This document shows, in pieces, positions 42,024-51,639 of a stretch of DNA of 64,000 bases. The notes below the pieces were generated by a model, which did no database searches, had not been told where the DNA came from, and saw only the letters and a program-made list of their open reading frames with translations. The translations under genes and the position numbers were made by a program. Positions within the stretch are counted from its first letter, which is position 1, and each line of letters begins with the position of its first letter. The stretch is from Cladocopium goreaui (taxonomy: Eukaryota; Sar; Dinophyceae; Suessiales; Symbiodiniaceae). The DNA lies in contig CAMXCT020000499.1 of the NCBI GenBank assembly GCA_947184155.2, forward strand, positions 12,501-76,500, in the 5' to 3' direction.

Positions 42024-44521
42024 CAACCTTTTTGGTCAGTGATGCTGCACTTTATGAGCCCTTACAGCGATTCTGCCCGGGAAATCATGAACATGAGGCA
42101 TGGGGTTTTGACCATGCCACTTCAACTTTTAACACTGCCAAAGAAGCCGAGTATCCTGATGGAATGTGCCGCACCTATGCTGACATTGTACAACAGATTG
42201 TGTTGCAGCGTGGTTTGCATGTCCACGACTTCAATGGGAAATCCACAGCCACTGCCCCGCAAGTGCAGAAGCGAGGCAGGAAGGTGCCTCAACTGGTTTC
42301 GGAATTTTTGTGGACTAAAGCGGTCCTAACGCGGAACATCCCGAACGTGGATAACAAGAAATGCCTTACTCAACAACATGGCGATATTCCTAAGGGCTGC
42401 AAACTGCTAAGAACTGAAGCGAACAAGGGGAAGGACGGAGATTTAACCTTATGCGTTTTTGGGTGTTTCAGAACAATGCAACAATTTGTGGACGTCAGCA
42501 GACAGATTTGGCATCCATATGATGAGCTCAAGAACCTGCCTGACTCTCTTGTGAGAACGCTTTTCTGGTATCTCAGCACTGCCCCCTCTGAGATCACAAA
42601 GCGCCGAATCAACTGCTTGACAAGATGGAGAACCACGGAAGCCAAACTCAGATCATTGGAATCCGAACTTCATGGACAAATGAGTGAATCAGTTGCATGT
42701 GTTCTCCGTAGCAAGAATATCCTCTTGATGAGACAAGTTGCGGAGGAAATGAGCTGGCCCGACGTCAACCTTTTTGATGAGATGACACAAGGTTTTGAGC
42801 TCACTGGAAACTTCAGCGCATGTGGCATCTTCAAACCGCAGGTCAACATTCCAACCTTATCGGTGGCCCAATTGAAACAGAACACCAAGTTCCTCAGGCC
42901 CACTATCCTGGGGCGCATGAGGCTGACAGAAGCCAGTGAGCTCCAGACGGAACTCATGGAAGTGACAGAGACGGAAAAATCGAAAGGTTGGCTTGAAGGT
43001 CCTTTTACTACAGATGAGATAACAAACAAATATGGTCACGACTGGCTGCCGGTTAGGCGATTCGGAGTCAAACAAAAGAACAAGACGCGGCCAATTGACG
43101 ATTTCTGTGAAAACACGCTGAATGAGACTTTTGGATCGGTGGAGAAGCCTGAGTTGCGCACCATGGACCATGTGCTCTGGGCCCTGGTTGTTCTTGCACA
43201 ATATCTGACTTTCCATGAACGCATGCAGTTCAAGCTGAGCGATGGCAGCACACTGGACGGGGATGTTCATGGCGAATGGAAAAGGCTGAGACCCATCTTC
43301 AAGACCACGTGCGTTGATTTGCAAAGCGCATACAAACAACTTGCTGTGCATCCAGACGAACATCACCGAACGGTGGTAACCTTGTGGGATAACCAGAAGC
43401 GGAAACCAGTATGCTATACTTCCAAGGTTTTGCCGTTTGGAGCCTCGGCCAGTGTGCACCACTTCCTAAGAGTCAGCTCTTTCTTACAAGCGGCCGGACT
43501 GCACATGGGCCTTTGTTGGGCTGCTTACTTTGACGACTATGCTTTGCTGACGCATGAGTGTCACGAGAAAAGCTCCCTACATGCTGCCTTGGAGTTGTTT
43601 GACGTTTTTGGGTTTCTTTACAGCAAAGACAAGCTTGCAGGTTTTTCAGACTGCACTGAACTGCTTGGGGTGGAGCTCAATTTGCAATCTGTGAATTCTG
43701 GCCACATCAAGGTGCAGAACAAGCAATCGAGAATAGAAGAGACTGTGCAATTTTTGGACAAGATGATAGAAGAACGATACATTGCGGTGGACCAAATGCC
43801 AAGTAAACTTGGTAAGCTGCAGTATGCGGAGGCACAGTTGTGGGGACGTGCGGGGCGGCTTGCCCTTGCAGACATAAGACATGCAGCTTCGCTTGGCAAG
43901 GTGACGGTGGAGCTTGATGTAAGAGCTTGCAAGGCCGTTGAACTTCTGAGGTCAAAACTCCTGTCAGGGCGGCCCAGGACAATCAGTGTTTCTAAGAAGA
44001 AGATGCCAGTCGTCATTTTTACTGACGGTTCTCTGGAATATGACAACGGTAAACGTGTCGCTGGCATTGGTGGAGTCTGCATTCTTCCCTGTGGGCATGT
44101 CGAAATTTTTGGAGCTGAAGTACCACAAGAAATTTTGGATGACTGGACAGAGAATGACGACAAAGATCACGTCATTGGGCTTATTGAGCTGTATGCTGTG
44201 CTGACCGCCTTGCACACCTGGTCGCGGCACATTACGTTAGAAAGGGTTGTGGTCTTTGTTGACAACTGGCCAGCTGTCGACGCTCTTGTGAAAGGGGTAT
44301 CCACCCAACAGACGTGGAGAGACCTTTTGATGACCTTTGAGATTTTGGATGAGAAGCAGCAATCGCTGCATTGGTTTGCCAGAGTTCCTTCATCGAGCAA
44401 TCCTGCTGATCCACCCAGCAGAGGCACACTTTCAGGCTTGGAGTTCCTCAAACCCTTTGTTTTATGCGAATCCTTCTGTCCCGTTACCAACAAACCTTTG
44501 ATGCAAATTGTGAAAGAATGA
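41933..44521 (+). CDS. pol: E1 Pol: reverse transcriptase and RNase H
   Basis: 862 codons of open frame. It begins with the end of the MTase-like region (TTFLV..., HEAWGFDHATSTFNTAKEAE, GRKVPQLVSEFLW), which E3 has in one frame with its MTase. RT follows: RRFGVKQKNKTRPIDDFCEN (~43050), motif A TTCVDLQSAYKQLAVHP (~43309), the VLPFGASASVHHF region, and active site YFDDY at 43526-43540. RNase H: FTDGSLEYDNG (44018-44050), IELYAVLTALHTW, FVDNWPAVD and the terminal VPSSSNPADPPSRG, a tail typical of DIRS-type RNase H. It copies E1 RNA into DNA. No stop or deletion is seen. A -1 step at AAAAAGT-TGA (42014-42023), or a mutation, separates it from the MTase frame. Confidence 0.88.
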   Translation: MELEVFLFAIIHGEWIHCHACAFGSTRKKLTTFLVSDAALYEPLQRFCPGNHEHEAWGFDHATSTFNTAKEAEYPDGMCRTYADIVQQIVLQRGLHVHDFNGKSTATAPQVQKRGRKVPQLVSEFLWTKAVLTRNIPNVDNKKCLTQQHGDIPKGCKLLRTEANKGKDGDLTLCVFGCFRTMQQFVDVSRQIWHPYDELKNLPDSLVRTLFWYLSTAPSEITKRRINCLTRWRTTEAKLRSLESELHGQMSESVACVLRSKNILLMRQVAEEMSWPDVNLFDEMTQGFELTGNFSACGIFKPQVNIPTLSVAQLKQNTKFLRPTILGRMRLTEASELQTELMEVTETEKSKGWLEGPFTTDEITNKYGHDWLPVRRFGVKQKNKTRPIDDFCENTLNETFGSVEKPELRTMDHVLWALVVLAQYLTFHERMQFKLSDGSTLDGDVHGEWKRLRPIFKTTCVDLQSAYKQLAVHPDEHHRTVVTLWDNQKRKPVCYTSKVLPFGASASVHHFLRVSSFLQAAGLHMGLCWAAYFDDYALLTHECHEKSSLHAALELFDVFGFLYSKDKLAGFSDCTELLGVELNLQSVNSGHIKVQNKQSRIEETVQFLDKMIEERYIAVDQMPSKLGKLQYAEAQLWGRAGRLALADIRHAASLGKVTVELDVRACKAVELLRSKLLSGRPRTISVSKKKMPVVIFTDGSLEYDNGKRVAGIGGVCILPCGHVEIFGAEVPQEILDDWTENDDKDHVIGLIELYAVLTALHTWSRHITLERVVVFVDNWPAVDALVKGVSTQQTWRDLLMTFEILDEKQQSLHWFARVPSSSNPADPPSRGTLSGLEFLKPFVLCESFCPVTNKPLMQIVKE

Positions 44522-44534
44522 GCTGAAGCAGAAT

Positions 44535-44952
44535 GGGGTGATGGATGTCAAATGCAGACATAAGAATGGCAAGTGCAACCAAAAATGGTCAAGCAACCAA
44601 CCTCACAAAATGTGAGGTGAACATATCCATCGAATCCCCATCTTCTGCGACGAAAGAAAAAGACAGATGTGCTATCAAACATTCAGTTCATTCTCATGCA
44701 GTGATGTCAATGTTTTCATGTCATGTGAGTTGCATGTTTGTTTTTGTATGTTTGGTTTATGTTTTGCGACGGCGTGCGAACGACGTATGACGTATGCGAC
44801 AAATATATATGTTTGATTATATATGTGACTTTAAGTATAGATATGCCTTATGCCTTGAACAATGTATACTGCTGTACCCACGGCTTATACACTACCACAA
44901 CCTTACATGTTGCGTAAGCTGAAACCTGTTTGAAAGATCCTTCTGACTATAA
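44535..44952 (+). repeat. E1 split direct repeat B1
   Basis: 418 bp, from GGGGTGATGGATGTCAAATG to TTCTGACTATAA. Differs from B2 by one base (C/T near 44693). Continues without a gap into A2. Confidence 0.95.
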
Positions 44953-45515
44953 GTTTTGCGTTAGCTTGCTAATGCTGGTTTATAGTAAGAAGGAAAGCGA
45001 AGGCATGAGCGGCTTTCTAACTCAATGTACAACTTCGCCCTCACGCGTAAATATGCCTTACGTAAGTTTATGTTTTGTGCTCAATTTACACTTCCGTTTG
45101 TGGACTGTCAGGTTCGCAATGTTGCCTTTTTGTAAACAAGTGTTTACCAACAAACATATGAGCAAAGCAGATACTGAACTGACGAATGGTTTTATTTGAA
45201 GCATTTCAAAAAAAAATGAAATGACAAACCTCACGAAACGATGCAGTTGGATGTCAACGTGACACAATGCTTCCAGTGTAGTATCTGTTCTTATCAGAAA
45301 ATGCGACATGATGTCAAACCTTCACAAGTGAGGCTATGATTCAAGTGCAGTATCTGTCAATCATCTTAACTAAACAAACGTGAAACTGTGGATGTCACAC
45401 ACGTCACTACATGCATGCATGTTCATGTATCATTACATGTTTGGTGTTTTACACCCCAAGTGCGGAGGGTGGGTGGGTGCATGTGCTATGATAGCACCGG
45501 ATTGTTCAGTTTCAC
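44953..45515 (+). repeat. E1 split direct repeat A2
   Basis: 563 bp, the second copy of A1. A 28-bp spacer containing CACCCACCCACCC separates it from B2. Confidence 0.95.
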
Positions 45516-45543
45516 CCACCCACCCTCCTCTGAAACTTCACAA

Positions 45544-45961
45544 GGGGTGATGGATGTCAAATGCAGACATAAGAATGGCAAGTGCAACCAAAAATGGTCA
45601 AGCAACCAACCTCACAAAATGTGAGGTGAACATATCCATCGAATCCCCATCTTCTGCGACGAAAGAAAAAGACAGATGTGCTATCAAACATTCAGTTCAT
45701 TTTCATGCAGTGATGTCAATGTTTTCATGTCATGTGAGTTGCATGTTTGTTTTTGTATGTTTGGTTTATGTTTTGCGACGGCGTGCGAACGACGTATGAC
45801 GTATGCGACAAATATATATGTTTGATTATATATGTGACTTTAAGTATAGATATGCCTTATGCCTTGAACAATGTATACTGCTGTACCCACGGCTTATACA
45901 CTACCACAACCTTACATGTTGCGTAAGCTGAAACCTGTTTGAAAGATCCTTCTGACTATAA
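45544..45961 (+). repeat. E1 split direct repeat B2 (right end)
   Basis: 418 bp copy of B1, ending GACTATAA at the junction with the E2 Gag remnant. Confidence 0.95.
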
Positions 45962-46433
45962 ATCATCAACTGACCTACAGGGAAATCAAATCCAGACGCC
46001 TCCCTGGAGTCTGGTTCTCAGTTACGAGCATGCAGTGAGGAAACGTGCTTACAGCTTGATGGTCAGTGATCACTTGAAGCTAGGGGCTGCACTGGAACAG
46101 GCATGGAAATGCCCCACAACAAAAGAGCGGCATTTTATCACACCATTGGCATTATACAGCAAACGTTCAAACCCTTCGGCATCATGGGGGGACTGGAACC
46201 CAAAGGGTAAAGGCAAGTCCAACAAGGGCTCAAGCGGCAAAGGGAAATCCAAAGGAAAGGGAGCAGGTACAGCCCCCGATGGATCAAAGATTTGCTTCAG
46301 GTTCAACCAGGGGAAATGCAGTTATCAGAAATGCAAATTTGCGCATTTGTGCAACAGGTGTTTCAAAAAGGGACACAATGCGTTGAACTGCAAGGACGAC
46401 AAGGTAGCCTTGGATACAACAGGTTCAGTCTGA
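45962..46433 (+). pseudogene. gag: E2 Gag C-terminal part with CCCH finger and zinc knuckle
   Basis: Open from the E1 junction (the frame enters from E1 B2, so the first codons are chimeric). Contains WSLVLSYEHAVRKRAYSLMV, ERHFITPLALYSKRS, a basic Lys/Gly/Ser linker, then a C-x7-C-x4-C-x3-H finger (CFRFNQGKCSYQKCKFAH) and a CCHC zinc knuckle C-x2-C-x4-H-x4-C. These are typical nucleic-acid-binding ends of Gag. Terminates at UGA 46431-46433, followed by C, with the pol frame continuing in phase. Only the C-terminal part is present. Confidence 0.7.
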
Positions 46434-49400
46434 CCTAAGGTGCAGCAGAACAACAATGGAGGGGGCACTGCGTCTTCAAAGCAAATATGCAGGGTCCTCT
46501 ACATTCTTTCAGGTAGGCCACGGAAGAATTCAGTTTCATCTTGGTTGCGCAAACTGTCAAAACATTTTGGCGTGACTGTGGAGGTGGAGATGGTTGACAT
46601 ACAGATCAAACCCCACCTTGATATCACCAAGGATTCAGTTCAGCAGCAATTGCTAAGCAAGATAGCCGCTGGCAGATATCTTGCAGTGCTCCTGAGCCCT
46701 CCATGCAGTACATTTACCAGGGTGACCTGGGCAAACCGCAGGGGACCGAGACCAGTCCGATCCTTTGTGAAATTCAGGGGATTTGCTAGGCTGTCGTGGT
46801 CGGAACGGAAGAGGGCAAATTGGGGCAACATTTTAACAGATTTTTCATTTGAGGCCTTTGCGAAACAAATGGTTCATGCAGATGCGATGGCACTTTACGA
46901 GAACCCGGAAGACTTGGGCGCCATCAGAGCTGGGGAAAACAGGGGCATACGACCCGGAAGCATGTGGCAGTTTGAAAAATTTTCTGAGCTTTTACTTTTG
47001 GACAACGTTGACACTGCAGCGTTTTACCAAGCTGACTTTGGTACAGACTATTTGAAGCCTACAAGACTTTTGTTGGGGGGTTTTTCAGTCCTGCCGGAGC
47101 AACTGGTGGCGGGACAACCTTGCTTTGATGATCAGGGTTTTTATGTAGGTCCACTTGCAAAGCGCTCTGCAAAGCGACAACTGGTGGGAAACGTTGGGAG
47201 CCATTTTGCAACCACAGGCTCGGAACAATGGCCCTCAAAAATGTGCAAGTGGATAGCAACAGCCATTCTGGAAAAATTTTCTGCCCTTCAAACCTCTGCA
47301 GTCCTCGCTGACGATGGAGATTTGGGAACCATCTCGGACAGACAGGAACAGTATAAAGTGTTACAGCCGGACGGCAAGAAGCTGGCAGGAGGAGTGGGGG
47401 ATCCCCGCAAATGTCAACCTCCCGGCAAGGATAGACGTTTCCATGACGGTGCTGGGCTGCTTTCAATGGGACGTTGGGATGTTGAAAACAGGATTTGGAG
47501 CATGGGAGCGTTTTGGAAGCAGCTGAGGCAGGGCACAATTGCCTTGATTGAGGCACATCTGGTCGACCCAAGAGAGTTGGATAGAGCATGTTTTGAGATG
47601 GCAGTGAAGGGTGAAGAGGGCTGCAACATAGTGCGGGATGAGAAGCTGAAGAATGAGATTAGGAGATACTGGATCTCTTTGCTTATACAACACGGGTCAT
47701 CGCAGACGGACCTGGAACATGTGGCGGATGGCCAACCTTTTTACCTCAGGTTGATGAGGGAGCTTTTGGCCTTTGGGGAGGACGCCGATCGTGACTTCCT
47801 GCTACAGGGGGAGACGGGGTTCCCAGTGGGAGTGCTGAATCCACTCCCACGCACCCCGCATGCTTATGAAGAGCAAACTTCTTGGCGGTTGGAGGATGAG
47901 CCCTTTATGCAGGAGGAAGTGTGGCGTTCAAATTACCAATCAGTCGAAGATCATGTCCAGTTCATCAGGGAGCATTTTGAGGAGGAGTGCAATGAAGGGC
48001 TCATGGAAAGACTCACCATTGAGCAGGCTAAAGAGCGATATGGGGACAGGATTGCAATTTCTTCTCTGGCAGTGCTGGTGGAAGAGAACCATCAGGGAAA
48101 GAAGAGGGTGATACATGATGCCACCCACGGGACGAAGGTGAACAACAGAATCAGGTGCAGGGATAAGACTAGGAGTCCTAGTGCAAGAGAAAAACAATAC
48201 CTTCTGGCCTATTTTCAGAAGAACAGATCCTCGGTGTTCAGCCTGGTGGGTGACATCAGCAAGGCGCACAGGCGCTTTTTGCATGCGCCGGAGGAGCGTG
48301 GCTTATTGGAGTGTCGCATCCTCGAGTCTGACCAGTTCATTTATATCAACAGGGTTGGAACTTTTGGCTTGGCGTGCGCCTCATATTGGTGGGGGCGTAT
48401 TGCAGGGGCTGGAATCAGGCTCACCCATGAACTTTTGGGGCCCACCATGCCGGTGGAACTACTTCTTTTTGCGGATGACTTGGAGGCCCTAGGGGCCAGC
48501 GCTGGTGGGAGACGAGGAATCACTTTGGCCTTTCTTTACATGTCTGTACTTGGTTTTCCTTTTAAGTGGGCGAAGCAGAGAGGTGGTTTGCGTGTGGAGT
48601 GGATAGGCCTTTTTACGGACTACACTGTATACAAGCTGGGCTTATCGCCAAAGAGGGCACAGTGGATGCATGACTGGGTCTTGGAGCTTGCCCAGTCGGG
48701 TGTTACCACCTCAAGAAACTTTGAACAAGGTTTGGGACGCTTGGGTTTTGCATCCCTGGCGTTAACTTGGGAAAGGCCCTTTTTGGGGCCCCTGTACAAC
48801 TGGAGTGCAGCGGTGCGTAACAAAACAGGTGCTTTGCGTTTGCCGGCCATGCTTCGAACCATCCTTAGGTTCCTGGCAAAGCGTTTTGAGTCAGGCGGCG
48901 ACTTGCAAAGCCCTCCTCCACTTGACAGACCTACGAGCAACGGCCTCACCTTCTACACAGATGCAAAAGCAACAGAATCCAGTGCTTGGATTGGTGGTTT
49001 CAAGCAGGACTCAGAAGGGAAGGTGGTTTCTTGGTTTTCAGAAGAGATTTCCCCGGAATGGGCACCATGGCTACATCTGAAGAAGGATCCCAAGAGGATC
49101 ATAGCAGCTCTTGAACTTCTGGCGAGTTTGGTGGCAGTCAAGCTGTGGATGCCTACAACAGAGGGGACAACTGATGCGGTTTGCTGGATAAAAGGAAACA
49201 CGGACAACCAGTCCAACACACATGCCATTTCACGATGGATGAGTACAAAATTTCCTTTGACAGTTTTTATCATGGAGCTGTCAGAGTCTTTGAGATGTGG
49301 CCGTTGCTGTTTGACATTGGACTGGATACCTCGCGAGGCAAACCAGTTGGCAGATGACCTCACGAACGAGAAATTCGACAGCTTCAACCAAGAGGACAGG

Positions 49401-49559
49401 GTCAGGTGGGATCCAAAGTTGCAAAAATGGCACGTGTTGGATGAGTTTATGTTACATGCAAATTCTTTTCATGCAGAGATGTCGAAACGAAAGAGTGAGC
49501 CGCAAGCTCCCCAGCAAAAAAGGAAGAAGAGAAAAACATCTGCTCTTGAACCATGGTAG
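46434..49559 (+). CDS. pol: E2 Pol: MTase-like domain, RT, RNase H
   Basis: 1041 codons after the Gag UGA, in the same frame; no start codon is needed if read through. N-terminal ~200 residues: YILSGRPRKNSVSSWLRKL, then VLLSPPCSTFTR with Pro-Pro-Cys at 46698-46706 and YENPEDLGAI. This is a second, more diverged form of the MTase-like domain. RT: LVEENHQGKKRVIHDATHG, motif A VGDISKAHRRFLHAP (~48246), GTFGLACASYWWGR, and active site LLFADDLEAL (Phe-Ala-Asp-Asp, 48468-48479). RNase H: LTFYTDAKATESSAWIGGF (~48945), the Glu in IAALELLASL, NTDNQSNTHAISRW and the tail WIPREANQLADDLTN. Intact frame, ending in TAG. Confidence 0.85.
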   Translation, partial: PKVQQNNNGGGTASSKQICRVLYILSGRPRKNSVSSWLRKLSKHFGVTVEVEMVDIQIKPHLDITKDSVQQQLLSKIAAGRYLAVLLSPPCSTFTRVTWANRRGPRPVRSFVKFRGFARLSWSERKRANWGNILTDFSFEAFAKQMVHADAMALYENPEDLGAIRAGENRGIRPGSMWQFEKFSELLLLDNVDTAAFYQADFGTDYLKPTRLLLGGFSVLPEQLVAGQPCFDDQGFYVGPLAKRSAKRQLVGNVGSHFATTGSEQWPSKMCKWIATAILEKFSALQTSAVLADDGDLGTISDRQEQYKVLQPDGKKLAGGVGDPRKCQPPGKDRRFHDGAGLLSMGRWDVENRIWSMGAFWKQLRQGTIALIEAHLVDPRELDRACFEMAVKGEEGCNIVRDEKLKNEIRRYWISLLIQHGSSQTDLEHVADGQPFYLRLMRELLAFGEDADRDFLLQGETGFPVGVLNPLPRTPHAYEEQTSWRLEDEPFMQEEVWRSNYQSVEDHVQFIREHFEEECNEGLMERLTIEQAKERYGDRIAISSLAVLVEENHQGKKRVIHDATHGTKVNNRIRCRDKTRSPSAREKQYLLAYFQKNRSSVFSLVGDISKAHRRFLHAPEERGLLECRILESDQFIYINRVGTFGLACASYWWGRIAGAGIRLTHELLGPTMPVELLLFADDLEALGASAGGRRGITLAFLYMSVLGFPFKWAKQRGGLRVEWIGLFTDYTVYKLGLSPKRAQWMHDWVLELAQSGVTTSRNFEQGLGRLGFASLALTWERPFLGPLYNWSAAVRNKTGALRLPAMLRTILRFLAKRFESGGDLQSPPPLDRPTSNGLTFYTDAKATESSAWIGGFKQDSEGKVVSWFSEEISPEWAPWLHLKKDPKRIIAALELLASLVAVKLWMPTTEGTTDAVCWIKGNTDNQSNTHAISRWMSTKFPLTVFIMELSESLRCGRCCLTLDWIPREANQLADDLTNEKFDSFNQEDRVRWDPKLQKWHVLDEFMLHANSFHAEMSKRKSEPQAPQQKRKKRKTSALEPW

Positions 49560-49582
49560 CTATGGGCCGACCTCGGTTCCAC

Positions 49583-49906
49583 GGGGGTTCAGGCACTCGG
49601 CGACCCATTAAATGGGCTGTGCTGAACATTGGACCAGGTTGTGGTAGCCAACCATCAAACAATTAAGGAAAAGAAAAAAGGATTACTATTTCAAGCTTGG
49701 TGCGTTGAGTGAAGCTGTCCGTATATCTGCACTTTTTCATATATGGTTTTTATTTCATACCGTGGCGATAGCCTCATTAGGAGTTTTCGGATTGAGAGTT
49801 TCCGCGTTTTGGTTTTTTAATAAGAAAGGAATAGACAATGCGCAATTGGCACGCGTAGGTCTAGACTGGGAGGGTTTTGGGTGGTTCATTCTTACGTGTC
49901 TAGTAC
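49583..49906 (+). repeat. E2 split direct repeat B1
   Basis: 324 bp, from GGGGGTTCAGGCACTCGGCG to GTGTCTAGTAC. Contains the CCGTGGCGATAGCCTCATT motif shared with E4. Confidence 0.93.
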
Positions 49907-50370
49907 GCAATCGCGACATGTTGCGACTGTGTATTCGGACGTAAGTTCTTTGGCGCGAGCCGGTGTTTGCTCTTGCGCTTTGCCCGGTCTTCTCCACGCG
50001 TGTTCAGCGATGTCTTCCCTTCTCCTTCCTGTACGCGGTTCTCGTGCAGCGGTGTTGTGAGCGGAAGCTTTCTTCTCCTGAGTAACTTGGAAGTATCCTG
50101 AAACCATCAGAACATCAAACGAGAGGATTGCTCTTATTGAATGTTTAACTCCACTCGTTCGGAAATGGTTTCCGGTTATTTTGGGATGCTTCGGTTTTTG
50201 GGGTTGTTTTCCCGGTCACTGGAAACAACCAATTTTTATGAACACACATTCTCCTACTTTCCGGATTTAGAAAGTTGTTCTGAATTTTTATATATTGATT
50301 CCACAACCGTTTTCAGTGGACCAAGGTTTTCTTGGGTTGGTGCAATTTTTTAGCCCACCCACCCACTCCT
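49907..50370 (+). repeat. E2 A2 region
   Basis: 464 bp between B1 and B2, in the position of A2. Its A1 partner is not in the window. It ends with a CCCACCCACCCACTCCT stretch, comparable to that before B2 in E1. Confidence 0.75.
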
Positions 50371-50694
50371 GGGGGTTCAGGCACTCGGCGACCCATTAAA
50401 TGGGCTGTGCTGAACATTGGACCAGGTTGTGGTAGCCAACCATCAAACAATTAAGGAAAAGAAAAAAGGATTACTATTTCAAGCTTGGTGCGTTGAGTGA
50501 AGCTGTCCGTATATCTGCACTTTTTCATATATGGTTTTTATTTCATACCGTGGCGATAGCCTCATTAGGAGTTTTCGGATTGAGAGTTTCCGCGTTTTGG
50601 TTTTTTAATAAGAAAGGAATAGACAATGCGCAATTGGCACGCGTAGGTCTAGACTGGGAGGGTTTTGGGTGGTTCATTCTTACGTGTCTAGTAC
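50371..50694 (+). repeat. E2 split direct repeat B2 (right end)
   Basis: 324-bp copy of B1; the flank after GTGTCTAGTAC is GTTTGG. Confidence 0.93.
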
Positions 50695-50944
50695 CGTTTG
50701 GAAAACCGCTATGATTTTTTTTGGCCAAATGCAAGGCAAAACCCCTCATTCTAAGTGAAGGCACCCGGTTTTTCCATTTATCACCACAGTTAGAATGACG
50801 TCGTTTTTGCACTTTAGGCTCTGACTTTGCGGCATGTGTGGGGAACTCTGCATTTTGGCGACCACAGATAGAATGACGACCAAACAGATGCCGAAACCGT
50901 TACACAGTCCCAATCTGTTAGATTCTTCCAGAAAAGTGTCGTTA
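50695..50944. other. Flank of E2, no gene
   Basis: Contains two similar CACAG-TAGAATGACG blocks (50786 and 50861). Otherwise unique. Confidence 0.45.
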
Positions 50945-51512
50945 CACGAGGTTTTGCAGCTTCCCCTATAGACACTGCGACATCGACGCAGCAAAAGACA
51001 CGAGGTTTTGCAGCTTCCCCTATAGAGACTGCGACATCTACGCAGCAAAAGACACGAGGTTTTGCAGCTTCCCTAAAGACACTGCGACATCTACGCAGCA
51101 AAAAACACGAAGTTTTGCAGCTTCCCCTATAGACACTGCGACATCTACGTAGCAAAAAACACGAGGTTTTGCAGCTTCCCCTATAGACACGGCGACATCC
51201 ACGTAGCAAAAGACGCGAGGTTTTGCAGCTTCCCTTATAGAGACTGCGACATCCACATAGCAAAAGACGCGAGATTTTGCAGCTTCCCCTATAGAGACTG
51301 CGACATCTACGCAGCAAAAGACACGAGGTTTTGCAGCTTCCCTATAGACACTGCGACATCTACGCAGCAAAAAACACGAAGTTTTGCAGCTTCCCCTATA
51401 GACACTGCGACATCTACGTAGCAAAAAACACGAGGTTTTGCAGCTTCCCCTATAGACACTGCGACATCTACGTAGCAAAACGCACGAGGTTTTGCAGCTT
51501 CCCTATAGACAC
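50945..51512 (+). repeat. 54-bp tandem repeat (~10.5 units)
   Basis: Units run CACGAGGTTTTGCAGCTTCC, then CCTATAGACACTGCGACATC, then TACGCAGCAAAAGA. The period is 53-54 bp. Minus-strand Cys/Arg-rich 18-residue repeat frames are artefacts. Confidence 0.95.
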
Positions 51513-51523
51513 CGAATTAACGA

Positions 51524-51590
51524 CGCGAAAAACGACGCGAAAACGACGCGAAAAACGACGCGAAAACGACGCGAAAAACGACGCGCCGAC
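51524..51590 (+). repeat. CGACGCGAAAA minisatellite
   Basis: Five to six units of CGACGCGAAAA(A), alternately 11 and 12 bp. CpG-rich. Confidence 0.95.
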
Positions 51591-51639
51591 CAACTGGCGG
51601 CGAACAAAGGTCCAACCCCCAGACCCCCAACTATAAACG

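Larger units (their letters stand above)
36947..45961 (+). mobile_element. E1: complete YR retrotransposon with split direct repeats
   Basis: 9.0 kb with the layout A1 - ORF1 - YR - Gag - (UGA) - MTase/RT/RNase H - B1 - A2 - B2. A1 (36947-37510) equals A2 (44953-45515), and B1 (44535-44952) equals B2 (45544-45961). B1 runs directly into A2, the junction expected of a circular intermediate. Differences between repeat copies are about one base or one A-run indel each, so the insertion is recent. There is no LTR-type TG...CA end and no DDE integrase. YR and RNase H of DIRS type place it with tyrosine-recombinase retrotransposons (PAT/Ngaro-like ends). Left flank is the TAG array; right flank is the Gag remnant of E2. 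Confidence 0.9.
45962..50694 (+). mobile_element. E2: 5'-truncated YR-type retroelement
   Basis: Gag C-terminus, UGA, a complete MTase-like/RT/RNase H polyprotein and a B1-A2-B2 end. No A1, recombinase or Gag N-terminus of its own is found to the left, where E1 and the TAG array lie. B1 (49583-49906) and B2 (50371-50694) are both 324 bp and look identical, so the copy is young despite its missing 5' part. Pol belongs to a different lineage from those of E1, E3 and E4. Confidence 0.8.

Noticed and set aside
44545..44790. 81-codon frame with a hydrophobic end, repeated at 45554-45799
   Set aside because: Part of the B1/B2 terminal repeats. Probably chance, since no counterpart is seen in the B repeats of E2 or E4.
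50945..51512. CRISPR-like array of 54-bp repeats
   Set aside because: Units are contiguous with no unique spacers, and the context is eukaryotic.
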